The notes beneath the pieces were generated by a model that was not told where the DNA came from, made no database searches, and saw only the letters and a list, made by a program, of their open reading frames with translations. 64,000 nt of DNA from positions 1 to 64,000 of the forward strand of contig NZ_DBBS01000019.1 in assembly GCF_002292295.1 (NCBI RefSeq), written 5' to 3'. The position numbers were made by a program, and so were the translations under genes. Below are positions 8,881 to 17,447 of this stretch, in pieces; the stretch's first letter is position 1, and each line of letters opens with the position of its first letter. The stretch is from Sphingomonas sp. UBA978. Its GTDB lineage: Bacteria; Pseudomonadota; Alphaproteobacteria; Sphingomonadales; Sphingomonadaceae.

Positions 8881-8972
8881 CCGGTCCGCAGGCCTTACGC
8901 ATGAACCTCTGGCCGCACCCTTCGCCGCAAAGGGGGGGGGGCGGAACCCGTCGCGATCATCCCGTTTTCGGG

Positions 8973-9088
8973 AAGTACGCCTCCCCGGCGGAGGCCGGGG
9001 TCCAGTTGGGAAAGTCATGACAAGGGAGCGCGGCATCCGGGCGGCGGTGTTCCGCAACTGGACCCCGGCCTCCGCCGGGGAGGTACTT
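8973..9088. repeat. Long inverted repeat, about 34-bp arms
   Basis: Left arm 8973-9008 and right arm 9055-9088 are complementary over about 34 bases, with a 2-base insertion in the left arm. Both contain CTCCCCGGCGGAGGCCGGGG. A 46-base spacer separates them. Together with the hairpin at 8852 and a run of nine or ten G at about 8931, this accounts for the 383-bp gap 8830-9212; no gene is visible there. Confidence 0.8.
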
Positions 9089-9212
9089 GCCGGAAAGCTA
9101 TAGCCACCGAACCAGTCCGGATGACGGGTCGGCCGGGCAGGGGCTGCGGTCCCTCTTTCCCCCCGCACGCTGCCGCGTTACCCTCAAGCCCGGCGGGTAA
9201 GGGGGACGGCAT

Positions 9213-9761
9213 ATGCAGGTACAGCAGGCGGGCGGGTGGATCAGCTATGCGATCCCGCTGGTCGTCATCGCCATGGTGATGGCGATCCGGTGGAAGCGGA
9301 TGAGCCGCGTGCGGCCGCTCAAGCTCGAACGGCTGTGGATCCTGCCGACGCTCTACGCGGTGGTGATCGGTGTCACCTTTTCGCGCTTTCCGCCGCAGCG
9401 CTGGGGGTGGCTGTTCTGCCTGATCGCGCTGGTGCTGGGCGCGGGGCTGGGGTGGCAGCGCGGCAAGATGATGCGGATCACGCTCGATCCCGACACGCAT
9501 CGGCTCGGGCAGACGTCGTCGCCCGCGGCGTTGCTGTTCATCCTGCTGCTGATCGCGGTGCGCAGCGGCGCGAAGGGGGCGATCAGCTACGCCGGGCCGG
9601 CGGGACTCGATCCGATGGCGCTGACCGATATCCTGATGGCGCTCACGCTCGGACTGTTCACCGCGCAGCGGCTGGAGATGTATCTGCGCGGGCGGCGGAT
9701 GCTGGCAGCGCCCAGAGCGGGGGCTCAGGCGACCTCGGCGACCGCCGCCAGCGTTTCCTGA
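9213..9761 (+). CDS. Integral membrane protein, DUF1453/CcdC-like
   Basis: A 182-residue protein with about four hydrophobic segments (roughly residues 8-24, 44-58, 64-82 and 106-122) separated by short basic loops such as RWKRMSR and GWQRGKMMRITLDP. The order TM, basic loop, GWQRGK-MRI-DP, TM resembles the CcdC/DUF1453 family, whose function is not established. The C-terminal tail is Ala/Ser-rich and overlaps the convergent EamA gene by 37 bp. A weak GGGGGAC precedes the ATG. Confidence 0.7.
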   Translation: MQVQQAGGWISYAIPLVVIAMVMAIRWKRMSRVRPLKLERLWILPTLYAVVIGVTFSRFPPQRWGWLFCLIALVLGAGLGWQRGKMMRITLDPDTHRLGQTSSPAALLFILLLIAVRSGAKGAISYAGPAGLDPMALTDILMALTLGLFTAQRLEMYLRGRRMLAAPRAGAQATSATAASVS

Positions 9762-10624
9762 CGCCGGCGGACGGCCTCGCGCCAGACGATCACCAGACCG
9801 CTGGCGATGATGACCGGCGCGCCGATCCAGGTCGCGGCGGCGGGCAGCGTGTCGAACAGCAGCCAGCCGAGCAGCGCCGCCCATAACAGGCTGGAATAAT
9901 CCATCGGCACGACGACCGAGACGGGGCCGAGGCGCAGCGAATTGGTCATCGCGATCTGCGCGCAGCCGCCGAGCGTGCCGACCGCCGCCAGCGCCGCCCA
10001 GCCGATCGGCCCGTGCGCCTGCGCGGCGGGCGCGTAGAGGACCGACAGCGGCACCAGCGACAGGACGGAGAACCAGAAGACCGTGGTCAGCGCCGCCTCG
10101 GTCTTTCCGATCTGGCGCAGCAGGATCGTGACGCAGGCGGTGCCGAACGCGCCCGCCAGCGCGAAGCCCGCGCCGCGCAGCGGGAAATGGTCGCCGCCGG
10201 GCTGCGCGACGATCAGCACGCCCGCGAAGCCCACCACCACTGCGGCCCAGCGCCACGCACCGGTCGGTTCGCGCAGCACGGCGGCGCCGAGGATGGTCGC
10301 GAAGATCGGCACGGTGAAGCCGATCGTCGTCGCCTCGGCGAGCGGCAGCGCGACGATGCCGTTGAAGGTCATCGCCATCGCCGACAGGCCGACCACGGCG
10401 CGGACGATATGCGCGGGCAGCCGCCGCGTCGCGACGGAGGGCAGGCCCGGCCCGGCGAGGATCACCGCGGAGACGAGCAGCGCCGCGCCGAACTGGCGGA
10501 AGAACAGGATCTCGACGACGCTCGCGCCCGCCTGTCCGGCGAGCTTGATCGCGGCGTTCATCAGCGCGAAGAACACCACCGACAGCAGGCGCAGGCCGAT
10601 CGCGGGCAGGATACGGTCGTTCAC
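9725..10624 (-). CDS. EamA/DMT family transporter
   Basis: A 299-residue protein with ten hydrophobic segments in two internally similar halves, as expected of drug/metabolite transporters of the EamA family. I start at GTG 10624 because GGAGGG sits 9 bases upstream and the frame above it runs into repeat DNA. The early segment FFALMNAAIKLAG and the second-half PMDYSSLLWAALLGWLLFD are typical of this family. The substrate cannot be read from sequence. It converges on, and overlaps, the preceding gene. Confidence 0.85.
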   Translation of the reverse strand: MNDRILPAIGLRLLSVVFFALMNAAIKLAGQAGASVVEILFFRQFGAALLVSAVILAGPGLPSVATRRLPAHIVRAVVGLSAMAMTFNGIVALPLAEATTIGFTVPIFATILGAAVLREPTGAWRWAAVVVGFAGVLIVAQPGGDHFPLRGAGFALAGAFGTACVTILLRQIGKTEAALTTVFWFSVLSLVPLSVLYAPAAQAHGPIGWAALAAVGTLGGCAQIAMTNSLRLGPVSVVVPMDYSSLLWAALLGWLLFDTLPAAATWIGAPVIIASGLVIVWREAVRRRQETLAAVAEVA

Positions 10625-10672
10625 GCTGCGCCCTCCAGTGATCGCATGACCTGCGACATGTCCAAAATCCTT

Positions 10673-10780
10673 CGTCACCCCGGACTCGTTCCGGGGGCCA
10701 CCGGTGGGCGGGCGTATCGCGTCGGCTCGATGCCGTTCGCCTAGCCGCGGAGTGGACCCCGGAACAAGTCCGGGGTGACG
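10673..10780. repeat. Facing pair of REP-like units upstream of proS
   Basis: A left CGTCACCCCGGACTCGTTCC unit (10673-10697) and a right inverted copy ending CCGGGGTGACG (10752-10780) flank about 54 bases. It is the same family as the hairpin at 8852. The element occupies the divergent region between the EamA gene and proS. Confidence 0.75.
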
Positions 10781-10865
10781 GACGGGATGGGACGCCGCGG
10801 TGCACGCCGGTCGGCCATGTCGGGTTCTCCCCCGCCCGTGGGGCGGACGTGCGGGGGTGACGGAT

Positions 10866-12422
10866 ATGACCGTCGCGGATAAAGCGGCGGCCATGAAGCA
10901 TGCTCTCCCCGTCACGCGCGACGCCGATTTCGCCGCCTGGTATCAGTCCGTCATCGCGGAGGCCGACCTCGCCGAGGAATCGGGCGTGCGCGGCTGCATG
11001 GTCATCCGGCCGTGGGGCTATGGCATCTGGGAGCGGATCCAGCGCCTGCTCGACGACCGGATCAAGGCGACCGGCCACGAGAATTGCTATTTCCCGCTGT
11101 TCATCCCGCTCTCCTATTTCGAGAAGGAAGCGGAGCATGTCGAGGGCTTCGCCAAGGAGATGGCGGTCGTCACGCATCACCGGCTGGTGAGCGACGGCAA
11201 GGGCGGGCTGATGCCCGATCCGGCCGCGAAGCTGGAGGAGCCGCTGGTCGTGCGGCCGACGTCGGAGACGGTGATCGGCACCGCCTTCGCGCGCTGGGTG
11301 CAGTCGTGGCGCGACCTGCCGGTGCTCATCAACCAATGGGCCAATGTCGTGCGCTGGGAAATGCGCACCCGCATGTTCCTGCGCACCAGCGAATTCCTGT
11401 GGCAGGAGGGGCATACCGCCCACGCCACCGCCGACGAGGCGCGCGACGAGACGCTGAAGATGCTCGAGGTGTACCGGTCGTTCGCCGAGGATTGCCTCGC
11501 GCTGCCGGTGGTCGCGGGCGAGAAGCCGGAGAACGAGCGCTTCCCCGGCGCGGTCGCGACCTACAGCATCGAAGCGATGATGCAGGACGGCAAGGCGCTG
11601 CAGGCGGGCACGAGCCACTTCCTCGGCACCAACTTCGCCAAAGCGCAGAACATCAAATTCCAGAATGCCGGCGGCGAGTTCGAACTGGCGAACACGACGA
11701 GCTGGGGCGTCAGCACGCGCATGGTCGGCGGCGTCATCATGGTCCATGGCGACGACGACGGCCTGCGCGTGCCGCCGCGGATCGCGCCGTGGCAGATCGT
11801 GATCGTGCCGATGCTGCGCGACACGCCCGAAGATGAGGCGCTGATCGCCTACGCAAAGGACATCCAGTCGAACCTCGCCGGCCTGTCGGCGCTGGGCGAG
11901 CCGGTGCGCGCGCTGCTCGACCTCAAGCCCGCCAAGGCGGCGACCAAGCGCTGGGGCTGGGTGAAGAAGGGCGCGCCGATCGTCGTCGAGATCGGCGGCC
12001 GCGACATGGCGGGCGGCAACGTTTCGGTGATCCGTCGCGACCGGCTGTATCGCGAAGACGGCAAGCTCGATTCGCAGGTCATGCCGCGCGGCAATTTCGA
12101 AGCGGACGCGCCCGCGCTGCTTGCCGCGATCCAGAGCGCGCTGCACGAACAGGCGCGTGAGCGGCTGCAGGCGAACATCGTGCCGGCGGCGGACTGGGCC
12201 GCGGTCGAGGCGCATTTCGCCGAGGGCGCAAAAAATCCCGGCTGGGTCGAGGTGCACTGGGCGAAGCCGACCGGCGCGGCGCTGGATGCGGTGGTCGAGC
12301 GGCTGAAGGCGCTCAAGCTGACGATCCGCAACGCGCCGAGCGATGCGGGTGCGGCGGAGGGTGCGTGCGTGTTCACCGGTGCGCCTGCCGTCGAGCGCGT
12401 GCTGCTGGCGCGGGCGTATTGA
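10866..12422 (+). CDS. proS: Prolyl-tRNA synthetase, archaeal/eukaryotic-like class
   Basis: Charges tRNA-Pro. The 518-residue protein has class II motifs: motif 2 in NVVRWEMRTRMFLRTSEFLWQEGHTAH and motif 3 in TSWGVSTRMVGGVIMVHGDD. There is an HGTP anticodon-binding domain (IAPWQIVIVPM) and a C-terminal domain ending in TYR/AY-like VLLARAY. The bacterial INS editing insertion is absent, so this is the archaeal/eukaryotic-like (type 3) form. I start at ATG 10866 with GGGGGTGA upstream; ATG 10893 is an alternative. Confidence 0.95.
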   Translation: MTVADKAAAMKHALPVTRDADFAAWYQSVIAEADLAEESGVRGCMVIRPWGYGIWERIQRLLDDRIKATGHENCYFPLFIPLSYFEKEAEHVEGFAKEMAVVTHHRLVSDGKGGLMPDPAAKLEEPLVVRPTSETVIGTAFARWVQSWRDLPVLINQWANVVRWEMRTRMFLRTSEFLWQEGHTAHATADEARDETLKMLEVYRSFAEDCLALPVVAGEKPENERFPGAVATYSIEAMMQDGKALQAGTSHFLGTNFAKAQNIKFQNAGGEFELANTTSWGVSTRMVGGVIMVHGDDDGLRVPPRIAPWQIVIVPMLRDTPEDEALIAYAKDIQSNLAGLSALGEPVRALLDLKPAKAATKRWGWVKKGAPIVVEIGGRDMAGGNVSVIRRDRLYREDGKLDSQVMPRGNFEADAPALLAAIQSALHEQARERLQANIVPAADWAAVEAHFAEGAKNPGWVEVHWAKPTGAALDAVVERLKALKLTIRNAPSDAGAAEGACVFTGAPAVERVLLARAY

Positions 12423-12444
12423 TCTTCGGGCCATCGCGCCACGG

Positions 12445-12529
12445 CCCTCACCCTTCCGCGCCTTCGGCGCTCCCTCCCTCTCCCATTGGGAGAGGGAAGA
12501 GACGGCGCAGCCGTCGATAGGGTGAGGGT
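12445..12529. repeat. Palindromic repeat (CCCTCACCCTTCC type)
   Basis: The outer arms CCCTCACCC and GGGTGAGGG enclose an inner perfect hairpin, CCCTCTCCC-ATT-GGGAGAGGG (12476-12496). It lies between the convergent proS and trhO genes and may end both transcripts. It is a different repeat family from those at 5781 and 8852. Confidence 0.75.
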
Positions 12530-12547
12530 CGGGGCGGGCCGGGTTCG

Positions 12548-13468
12548 TCAGTCTTCCCCGTAGCGCCGTCCGACATGCGCCTCGCCGCGTGCTTCGGCGA
12601 GCAGCGCCTGCCGATGCCGTTCCGCGTAGCGGGCGCGGTCGGCGTCGTCCCGCATATCATGGCAGCGCGGGCAGCTGACGCCCTCCTCGTAGAGCGGCGA
12701 TCCGCGGTCCGCCTCGGAGACGGGCATGCGACACGCGCGGCACAGGCCGTGCGTGCCGGGGGCGAGGCCGTGGCCCACCGCAACGCGCTCGTCGAAGACG
12801 AAGCATTCGCCGGTCCAGCTGCTGTCCGCGGCCGGCACCTCCTCGAGATATTTGAGGATGCCACCCTTGAGGTGGAAGACGTCGTCGACGCCCTCCGCTT
12901 TCAGGAAAGCGGTCGCCTTTTCGCAGCGGATGCCACCGGTGCAGAACATCGCGACGCGGGTGCGGCCGGCGAGCAGGTCGTCGCGATGGTCGCGGAACCA
13001 GGCGGGGAATTCGCGGAAGCTGCGCGTGTCGGGGTCGACCGCGCCCGCGAACGTGCCGACCGCGACCTCGTAGTCGTTGCGCGTGTCGATCAGCACCGTC
13101 GCGGGGTCGGCGATCAGCGCGTTCCAGTCCGCCGGATCGACATAATGGCCGGCGTCGAGCGGATCGATCGCGGGTTCGCCCATCGTCACGATCTCGCGCT
13201 TCACCCGCACCTTGGTCCGGTAAAAGGGCATCTCCGCAGCGCGCGAATCCTTGACGTCGAGCGCGGCGCAGCCGGGCAGCGCGCGGATATGCGCGAGCAC
13301 CGCGTCGATCCCTTCATCCGGCCCGGCGATCGTGCCGTTGATCCCCTCGTGCGCGAGCAGCAGCGTGCCGCGCACCCCGGCGGCCTCGCAGGCGGCGAGC
13401 AGCGGCGGCTTCAGCGCGGCGGGGTCGGCGAAGGGGGTGAAGCGATAGAGCGCACAGACGCGGAACAT
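12548..13468 (-). CDS. trhO: tRNA uridine 5-oxyacetic acid-type hydroxylase, rhodanese-like (TrhO/YceA)
   Basis: TrhO hydroxylates U34 of certain tRNAs in an oxygen-dependent reaction. The 306-residue protein has the N-terminal YRFTP-AHEGING domain, the central rhodanese domain with active-site C176 (MFCTGGIRCEKA) and a C-terminal region with CRAC and CPRC pairs that may bind zinc. I start at ATG 13468 (MFRVCALYRF); an in-frame ATG at 13513 would add 15 residues. It is transcribed divergently from rnr with only 78 bp between starts. Confidence 0.93.
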   Translation of the reverse strand: MFRVCALYRFTPFADPAALKPPLLAACEAAGVRGTLLLAHEGINGTIAGPDEGIDAVLAHIRALPGCAALDVKDSRAAEMPFYRTKVRVKREIVTMGEPAIDPLDAGHYVDPADWNALIADPATVLIDTRNDYEVAVGTFAGAVDPDTRSFREFPAWFRDHRDDLLAGRTRVAMFCTGGIRCEKATAFLKAEGVDDVFHLKGGILKYLEEVPAADSSWTGECFVFDERVAVGHGLAPGTHGLCRACRMPVSEADRGSPLYEEGVSCPRCHDMRDDADRARYAERHRQALLAEARGEAHVGRRYGED

Positions 13469-13546
13469 GCCGCCCTGTAGCCGCTGGCCGGCGCGCACGC
13501 AAAGTTCGCACATGACGCGGCCCGCCGCAGTCCCTATCTCCTGTCC

Positions 13547-15772
13547 GTGCCAAAGAAACCCAGAACCGGCCTGCCGACGCAGGCGCAGATCCTCGACTTC
13601 ATCGCCAATTCCGATGTCCCCGCCGGCAAGCGGGAGATCGCCAAGGCGTTCGGCCTGACCGCGCAGGAGAAGATCGGGCTGAAAGCGCTGCTCAAGGACA
13701 TGGCGGACGAGGGGTTGATCGACTCCGCGCCCGGCCGCGCCTTTCACAAGATGGGCGGGCTGCCGAAGGTGACCGTGCTGCGCATCGCCGACGTCGACGA
13801 TGGCGGCAACGTCTGGGCGGTGCCGGAGCATTGGGAGGCGGAGACGCCGCCGCCGCGGCTGCGGGTGCGCGAACGCAAGCGCGGCGCGCTGGGGATCGGC
13901 GAGCGCATCCTCGCGCGCACCGAGGAAGCGGGTGCGGGCTGGATCGCGCATCCGATGAAGGTGCTGGCCAAGGCGTCCGAACAGGTGCTCGGGGTGCTGC
14001 GGCGCGACGGCGACCGGTTCTGGCTGACGGGGGTCGAGAAGAAGGACCGGCGCGAATTCCCGGTGTCCGACGTCGGCGATGCGGCGGCAGGCGATCTGGT
14101 GATGACCGAGATCACCGGGCGGCCGCCGCGGATATCGGTGCGGGTGGTGCAGCGGCTGGGCGACCCGTTCGCGCCGCGCAGCTTTTCGCTGATTGCGATC
14201 CACAAGCTGGGCATCCCCGACGTCTTTTCGGGCGAGTCGCTGGACGAGGCGGAGCGGGTGTCGCGGATGCCGCTGGGCGATGAGCGCGAGGACCTGACCC
14301 ACCTGCCGATCGTCGCGATCGATCCCGCCGACGCGCGCGACCACGACGATGCGGTCTGGGCGGCGCCCGACGACGATCCGGGTAACGCCGGCGGGTGGCA
14401 GGCGGTGGTCGCGATCGCCGACGTCAGCTTCTACGTCCGCCCCGGATCGGAGATCGACCGCGAGGCGCGCCGCCGCGGCAATTCGGTCTATTTCCCCGAC
14501 CGCGTCGTGCCGATGCTGCCTGAGATCCTGTCCGCGGAGGTATGCTCGCTCAAGGAGGGCGAGGATCGCGCCGCGCTGGTCTGCCATCTGCGTATCGGCA
14601 AATCGGGCAAGCTCGACAGCTGGCGCTTCGCCCGCGCGCGGGTGCGGATCGCGGCGAACCTCGCCTATGAGGATGCGCAGGCGGCGATCGACGGCACGCT
14701 GTCGCATCCGCTGACCGACACCGTCCTGAAGCCGCTCTGGGCCTGCTGGCGCGCGCTGGCGAAGGCGCGGGACGCGCGCGAGCCGCTCGATCTCGACCTG
14801 CCCGAACGGCGCGTGGTGCTCGACGCGGAGGGGCGGATCATGTCGGTCGCCCCGCGCGAGCGGCTCGATGCGCACCGGTTGATCGAGGATTATATGATCG
14901 CCGCCAACGTGGCCGCTGCGAAGGCGCTGGAGGCAAAGAAGGCGCCGGTGATGTACCGCGTCCACGAGCCGCCGAGCCGCGAGAAGCTGGTCGCGCTGAA
15001 GGATTATCTCGAGACGTTCGACGTGCCCTTCGCACTCGGGCAGGTGATCCGCCCGGCGACGTTCAACCATGTCCTCGCCCGCGTCGGCGACGCCGATTTC
15101 CGGCCGCAGGTGATGGAACAGGTGCTGCGCACCCAGACCCAGGCCTATTATGCGCCCGCCAACCAGGGGCATTTCGGGCTCAGCCTCGGTTCGTACGCGC
15201 ATTTCACCTCGCCGATCCGGCGCTATGCCGACCTCGTCGTCCATCGTTCGCTGGTCGCGGCCTATGCGCTGGGACCGGGCGAGCTGACCCGTGCCGATGC
15301 CGAGGCGATGGAGCAGATCGGCACGACGATCAGCGGCCTCGAACGCCGCGCGATGGAGGCGGAGCGCGACACGATCGACCGTTATGTCGCGGCGTTCCTG
15401 TCGGAAAAGGTCGGCGAGACGCTGTCGGCGCGGATCACGGGCGTGCAGAATTACGGCTTCTTCGCCACGGTCGAGGGGATCGGCGGGGACGGGCTGATGC
15501 CGGTCCGTGACCTCGGCGGCGAATATTTCCGCTTCGACGAGGCGGCGCGCAAGCTGATCGGCGAGCAGACCGGCGAGGAATATGCGCTCGGCCAGCGCAT
15601 CGACCTGCGGCTGGCGGAGGCGAACCCGGTGTCGGGCGCGCTGCGCTTCGAACTGCCCGGCGGCAAGGGCGCGGCGCCCGGGCCGCGGCATGTCGGATCG
15701 GGGCGGAAGGATCGCGTCATCAAACATCGCGGCCGGCCGCAGAACATCCGCCATCAGGGCAAGCGGCGGTGA
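13547..15772 (+). CDS. rnr: Ribonuclease R
   Basis: Processive 3'-5' exoribonuclease able to digest structured RNA. The order of domains over 741 residues is a winged-helix N-terminus (KREIAKAFGL), cold-shock domains, the RNB catalytic domain with the acidic cluster IDPADARDHDDAVW near residues 260-275, and a C-terminal S1 domain (ITGVQNYGFFATVEG), followed by a basic tail. It starts at GTG 13547. No strong Shine-Dalgarno is visible; the start is fixed by the conserved MPKKPR beginning and the tight divergent spacing. Confidence 0.96.
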   Translation: MPKKPRTGLPTQAQILDFIANSDVPAGKREIAKAFGLTAQEKIGLKALLKDMADEGLIDSAPGRAFHKMGGLPKVTVLRIADVDDGGNVWAVPEHWEAETPPPRLRVRERKRGALGIGERILARTEEAGAGWIAHPMKVLAKASEQVLGVLRRDGDRFWLTGVEKKDRREFPVSDVGDAAAGDLVMTEITGRPPRISVRVVQRLGDPFAPRSFSLIAIHKLGIPDVFSGESLDEAERVSRMPLGDEREDLTHLPIVAIDPADARDHDDAVWAAPDDDPGNAGGWQAVVAIADVSFYVRPGSEIDREARRRGNSVYFPDRVVPMLPEILSAEVCSLKEGEDRAALVCHLRIGKSGKLDSWRFARARVRIAANLAYEDAQAAIDGTLSHPLTDTVLKPLWACWRALAKARDAREPLDLDLPERRVVLDAEGRIMSVAPRERLDAHRLIEDYMIAANVAAAKALEAKKAPVMYRVHEPPSREKLVALKDYLETFDVPFALGQVIRPATFNHVLARVGDADFRPQVMEQVLRTQTQAYYAPANQGHFGLSLGSYAHFTSPIRRYADLVVHRSLVAAYALGPGELTRADAEAMEQIGTTISGLERRAMEAERDTIDRYVAAFLSEKVGETLSARITGVQNYGFFATVEGIGGDGLMPVRDLGGEYFRFDEAARKLIGEQTGEEYALGQRIDLRLAEANPVSGALRFELPGGKGAAPGPRHVGSGRKDRVIKHRGRPQNIRHQGKRR

Positions 15773-15782
15773 GGCGGTGGCG

Positions 15783-16109
15783 ATGACCCGGCTGACCCGC
15801 GTCGAGCCGCAGGGCAGCGTGCGCGATTCCTATCTGGTGCGCGGATCGATCGCGCCGCGCTTCGTCGCGGCGCATGCGGTGACCGCGGGCGATGCCATCG
15901 CCTTCGTGCCGGCGGATGCGCGCGAGGCGAAGGCCCTGGCGGCGATGCTGTCGGACGGGTCGATCCGGGTGGCGGCGCCGGGGCGCTTCTGGTTCGACAT
16001 GACCGCCTATGAGGCCGCCGCCGCGGCGCGACGGGCGAGGCGCGTGCCGGTGCTGCTGATGGTGGCACTGCTGCTCGCCGCCGTCGCGTTCCTCTTCTAC
16101 CGGGGCTGA
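15783..16109 (+). CDS. Small membrane-anchored hypothetical protein
   Basis: A 108-residue protein 10 bp after rnr and probably co-transcribed with it. The first 75 residues look soluble, with a possible small beta domain (VRDSYLVRGSIAPRFV, AGDAIAFVPAD). A single transmembrane helix, VPVLLMVALLLAAVAFLFY, closes the C-terminus, preceded by a basic ARRARR stretch. This suggests a tail-anchored protein facing the cytoplasm. I do not recognise the family. Confidence 0.7.
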   Translation: MTRLTRVEPQGSVRDSYLVRGSIAPRFVAAHAVTAGDAIAFVPADAREAKALAAMLSDGSIRVAAPGRFWFDMTAYEAAAAARRARRVPVLLMVALLLAAVAFLFYRG

Positions 16110-16189
16110 ACCGCCGTTTCGGGGCGGGGGGGGCGGCTCCGGCGGCGGAGGCATGCCACCGGTGACGCTCTCCGCCGCGATGCCCGCCG

Positions 16190-17338
16190 TCACCCCGCGG
16201 TGAAGGTCAGCCCGGCCTTGTCCTGGAGCCGGTCGCGCAGCGTCGTGCCGAGCAGCGCGCCGGGGGTCCAGACGCCGCCTGCGCCTTCCGTTTCCAACAG
16301 GCAGCGCGCGGTTTCGGCGATCATCTTGCTGGTCGAACCGTAACCGGGATCGCGATCCCCCGTCACCACCGCGTCGAAGCGCGCGCCGTCCGGCATCAGG
16401 CCGACGAACAGCAGGTCGTAATGGCCGTTGTCGCGCTCTTCCTGGCTCGGGCCCTCGCCGGGCTTGGGGCCCTTGTCGCCGGCGAAGGGGTTGATGCGGG
16501 CGATCGCCTCCGCCGCGGCCTTGCCCATATCGCCGAGCCCGGCGACCATCATCTCGTCATAGACGAAGTCGCTGCCGTAGCGGTGGCCCAGCAGGAAATT
16601 GGTGCGGTGGACGTTCTTGGTGTTGATCGCCGCCATGATGAACGGCGCGACCCAGGTGTTCAGCGTCGCATCGAATTCGGGCAGCAGGCCGGTCGGCTGG
16701 TGCGGGCCGCTGAACCCCGGCGTCAGCGCGAACGGGCTGGCGAGCAGGCCGAGGAGCGACGGATCGCGCGCCGCGGCGGCCAGCGTCGCCTTCAGACTGG
16801 CCGCGGTGCCGCCGGAAAAGCCGCCCTGCATCGCGCGCACCCGGCCCTTCACCCGCGGCGCGGGGTGGCCGTATTTGGCGATCGCGCATTCCTGCAGGGT
16901 CAGCACGCCGAGGTCGAACGGGATCGAATCGAAGCCGCAGGAAAAGACGATGCGCGCGCCGCTCGCCTGCGCGGCGGCATGGTGCGCGTCGATCATGTGG
17001 CGCATCCACGCAGGCTCGCCGCACAGGTCGACATAGGCGGTGCCGGCGGCGACGCAGGCGGCGACCAGCGGCGCGCCGTACAGTTGATAGGGGCCGACGG
17101 TGGTCAGCACGACCCGCGTCGATTGCGCCATTGCGGTCAGGCTGGCGGGATCGTCGGCGTCCGCGACGACCAGCGGCGTGTCGGCGTGCGCGCCGATCAG
17201 GTCCCGCACCTCTTCCAGTTTCGCGCGGCTGCGGCCGGCCATCGCCCAGCGGGTGACGCCCTGCCGGACCAGATATTCGGCGACGAGGCGCCCGGTGAAG
17301 CCGGTCGCGCCATAGACGATGATGTCATAGTCGCGCAT
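16190..17338 (-). CDS. Saccharopine dehydrogenase-like NAD(P)-binding reductase
   Basis: A 382-residue protein starting MRDYDIIVYGATGFTGRLVAEYL: a Rossmann fold with GxTGxxG. It continues with WAMAGRSRAKLEEV, TTVGPYQLYG and YVDLCGEPAW, the pattern of the saccharopine dehydrogenase-like family that includes trans-acting enoyl reductases of lipid synthesis in actinobacteria and membrane oxidoreductases in proteobacteria. No lysine-pathway neighbours are present, so I infer a lipid or general oxidoreductase role rather than saccharopine dehydrogenase activity. It lies 109 bp after the ABC transporter on the same strand. Confidence 0.85.
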   Translation of the reverse strand: MRDYDIIVYGATGFTGRLVAEYLVRQGVTRWAMAGRSRAKLEEVRDLIGAHADTPLVVADADDPASLTAMAQSTRVVLTTVGPYQLYGAPLVAACVAAGTAYVDLCGEPAWMRHMIDAHHAAAQASGARIVFSCGFDSIPFDLGVLTLQECAIAKYGHPAPRVKGRVRAMQGGFSGGTAASLKATLAAAARDPSLLGLLASPFALTPGFSGPHQPTGLLPEFDATLNTWVAPFIMAAINTKNVHRTNFLLGHRYGSDFVYDEMMVAGLGDMGKAAAEAIARINPFAGDKGPKPGEGPSQEERDNGHYDLLFVGLMPDGARFDAVVTGDRDPGYGSTSKMIAETARCLLETEGAGGVWTPGALLGTTLRDRLQDKAGLTFTAG

Positions 17339-17447
17339 TGCTCTCTCCCTTGCTTTCCGCGCGCGTCATGCGCCTTGGCGGAAGGGGGATCAAGCCCGTG
17401 GCCGCCGCGCCACCCACCCTTCCATCGTTCGCGGATCGGGGCGGGGC

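Noticed and set aside
8925..8942. Homopolymeric G run as a phase-variation tract
   Set aside because: It lies in intergenic repeat DNA, not in or just upstream of a gene whose frame or promoter it could alter.
13550..15754. Very long open frame on the minus strand opposite rnr, continuous with trhO
   Set aside because: It is the antisense shadow of rnr in high-GC DNA; the translated product is low in hydrophobic core residues and rich in His, Arg and Asp, and trhO has its own clear start at 13468.
16190..17338. True saccharopine dehydrogenase of lysine metabolism
   Set aside because: The fold matches, but no lysine-pathway neighbour is present and the sequence resembles the broader reductase-like branch.
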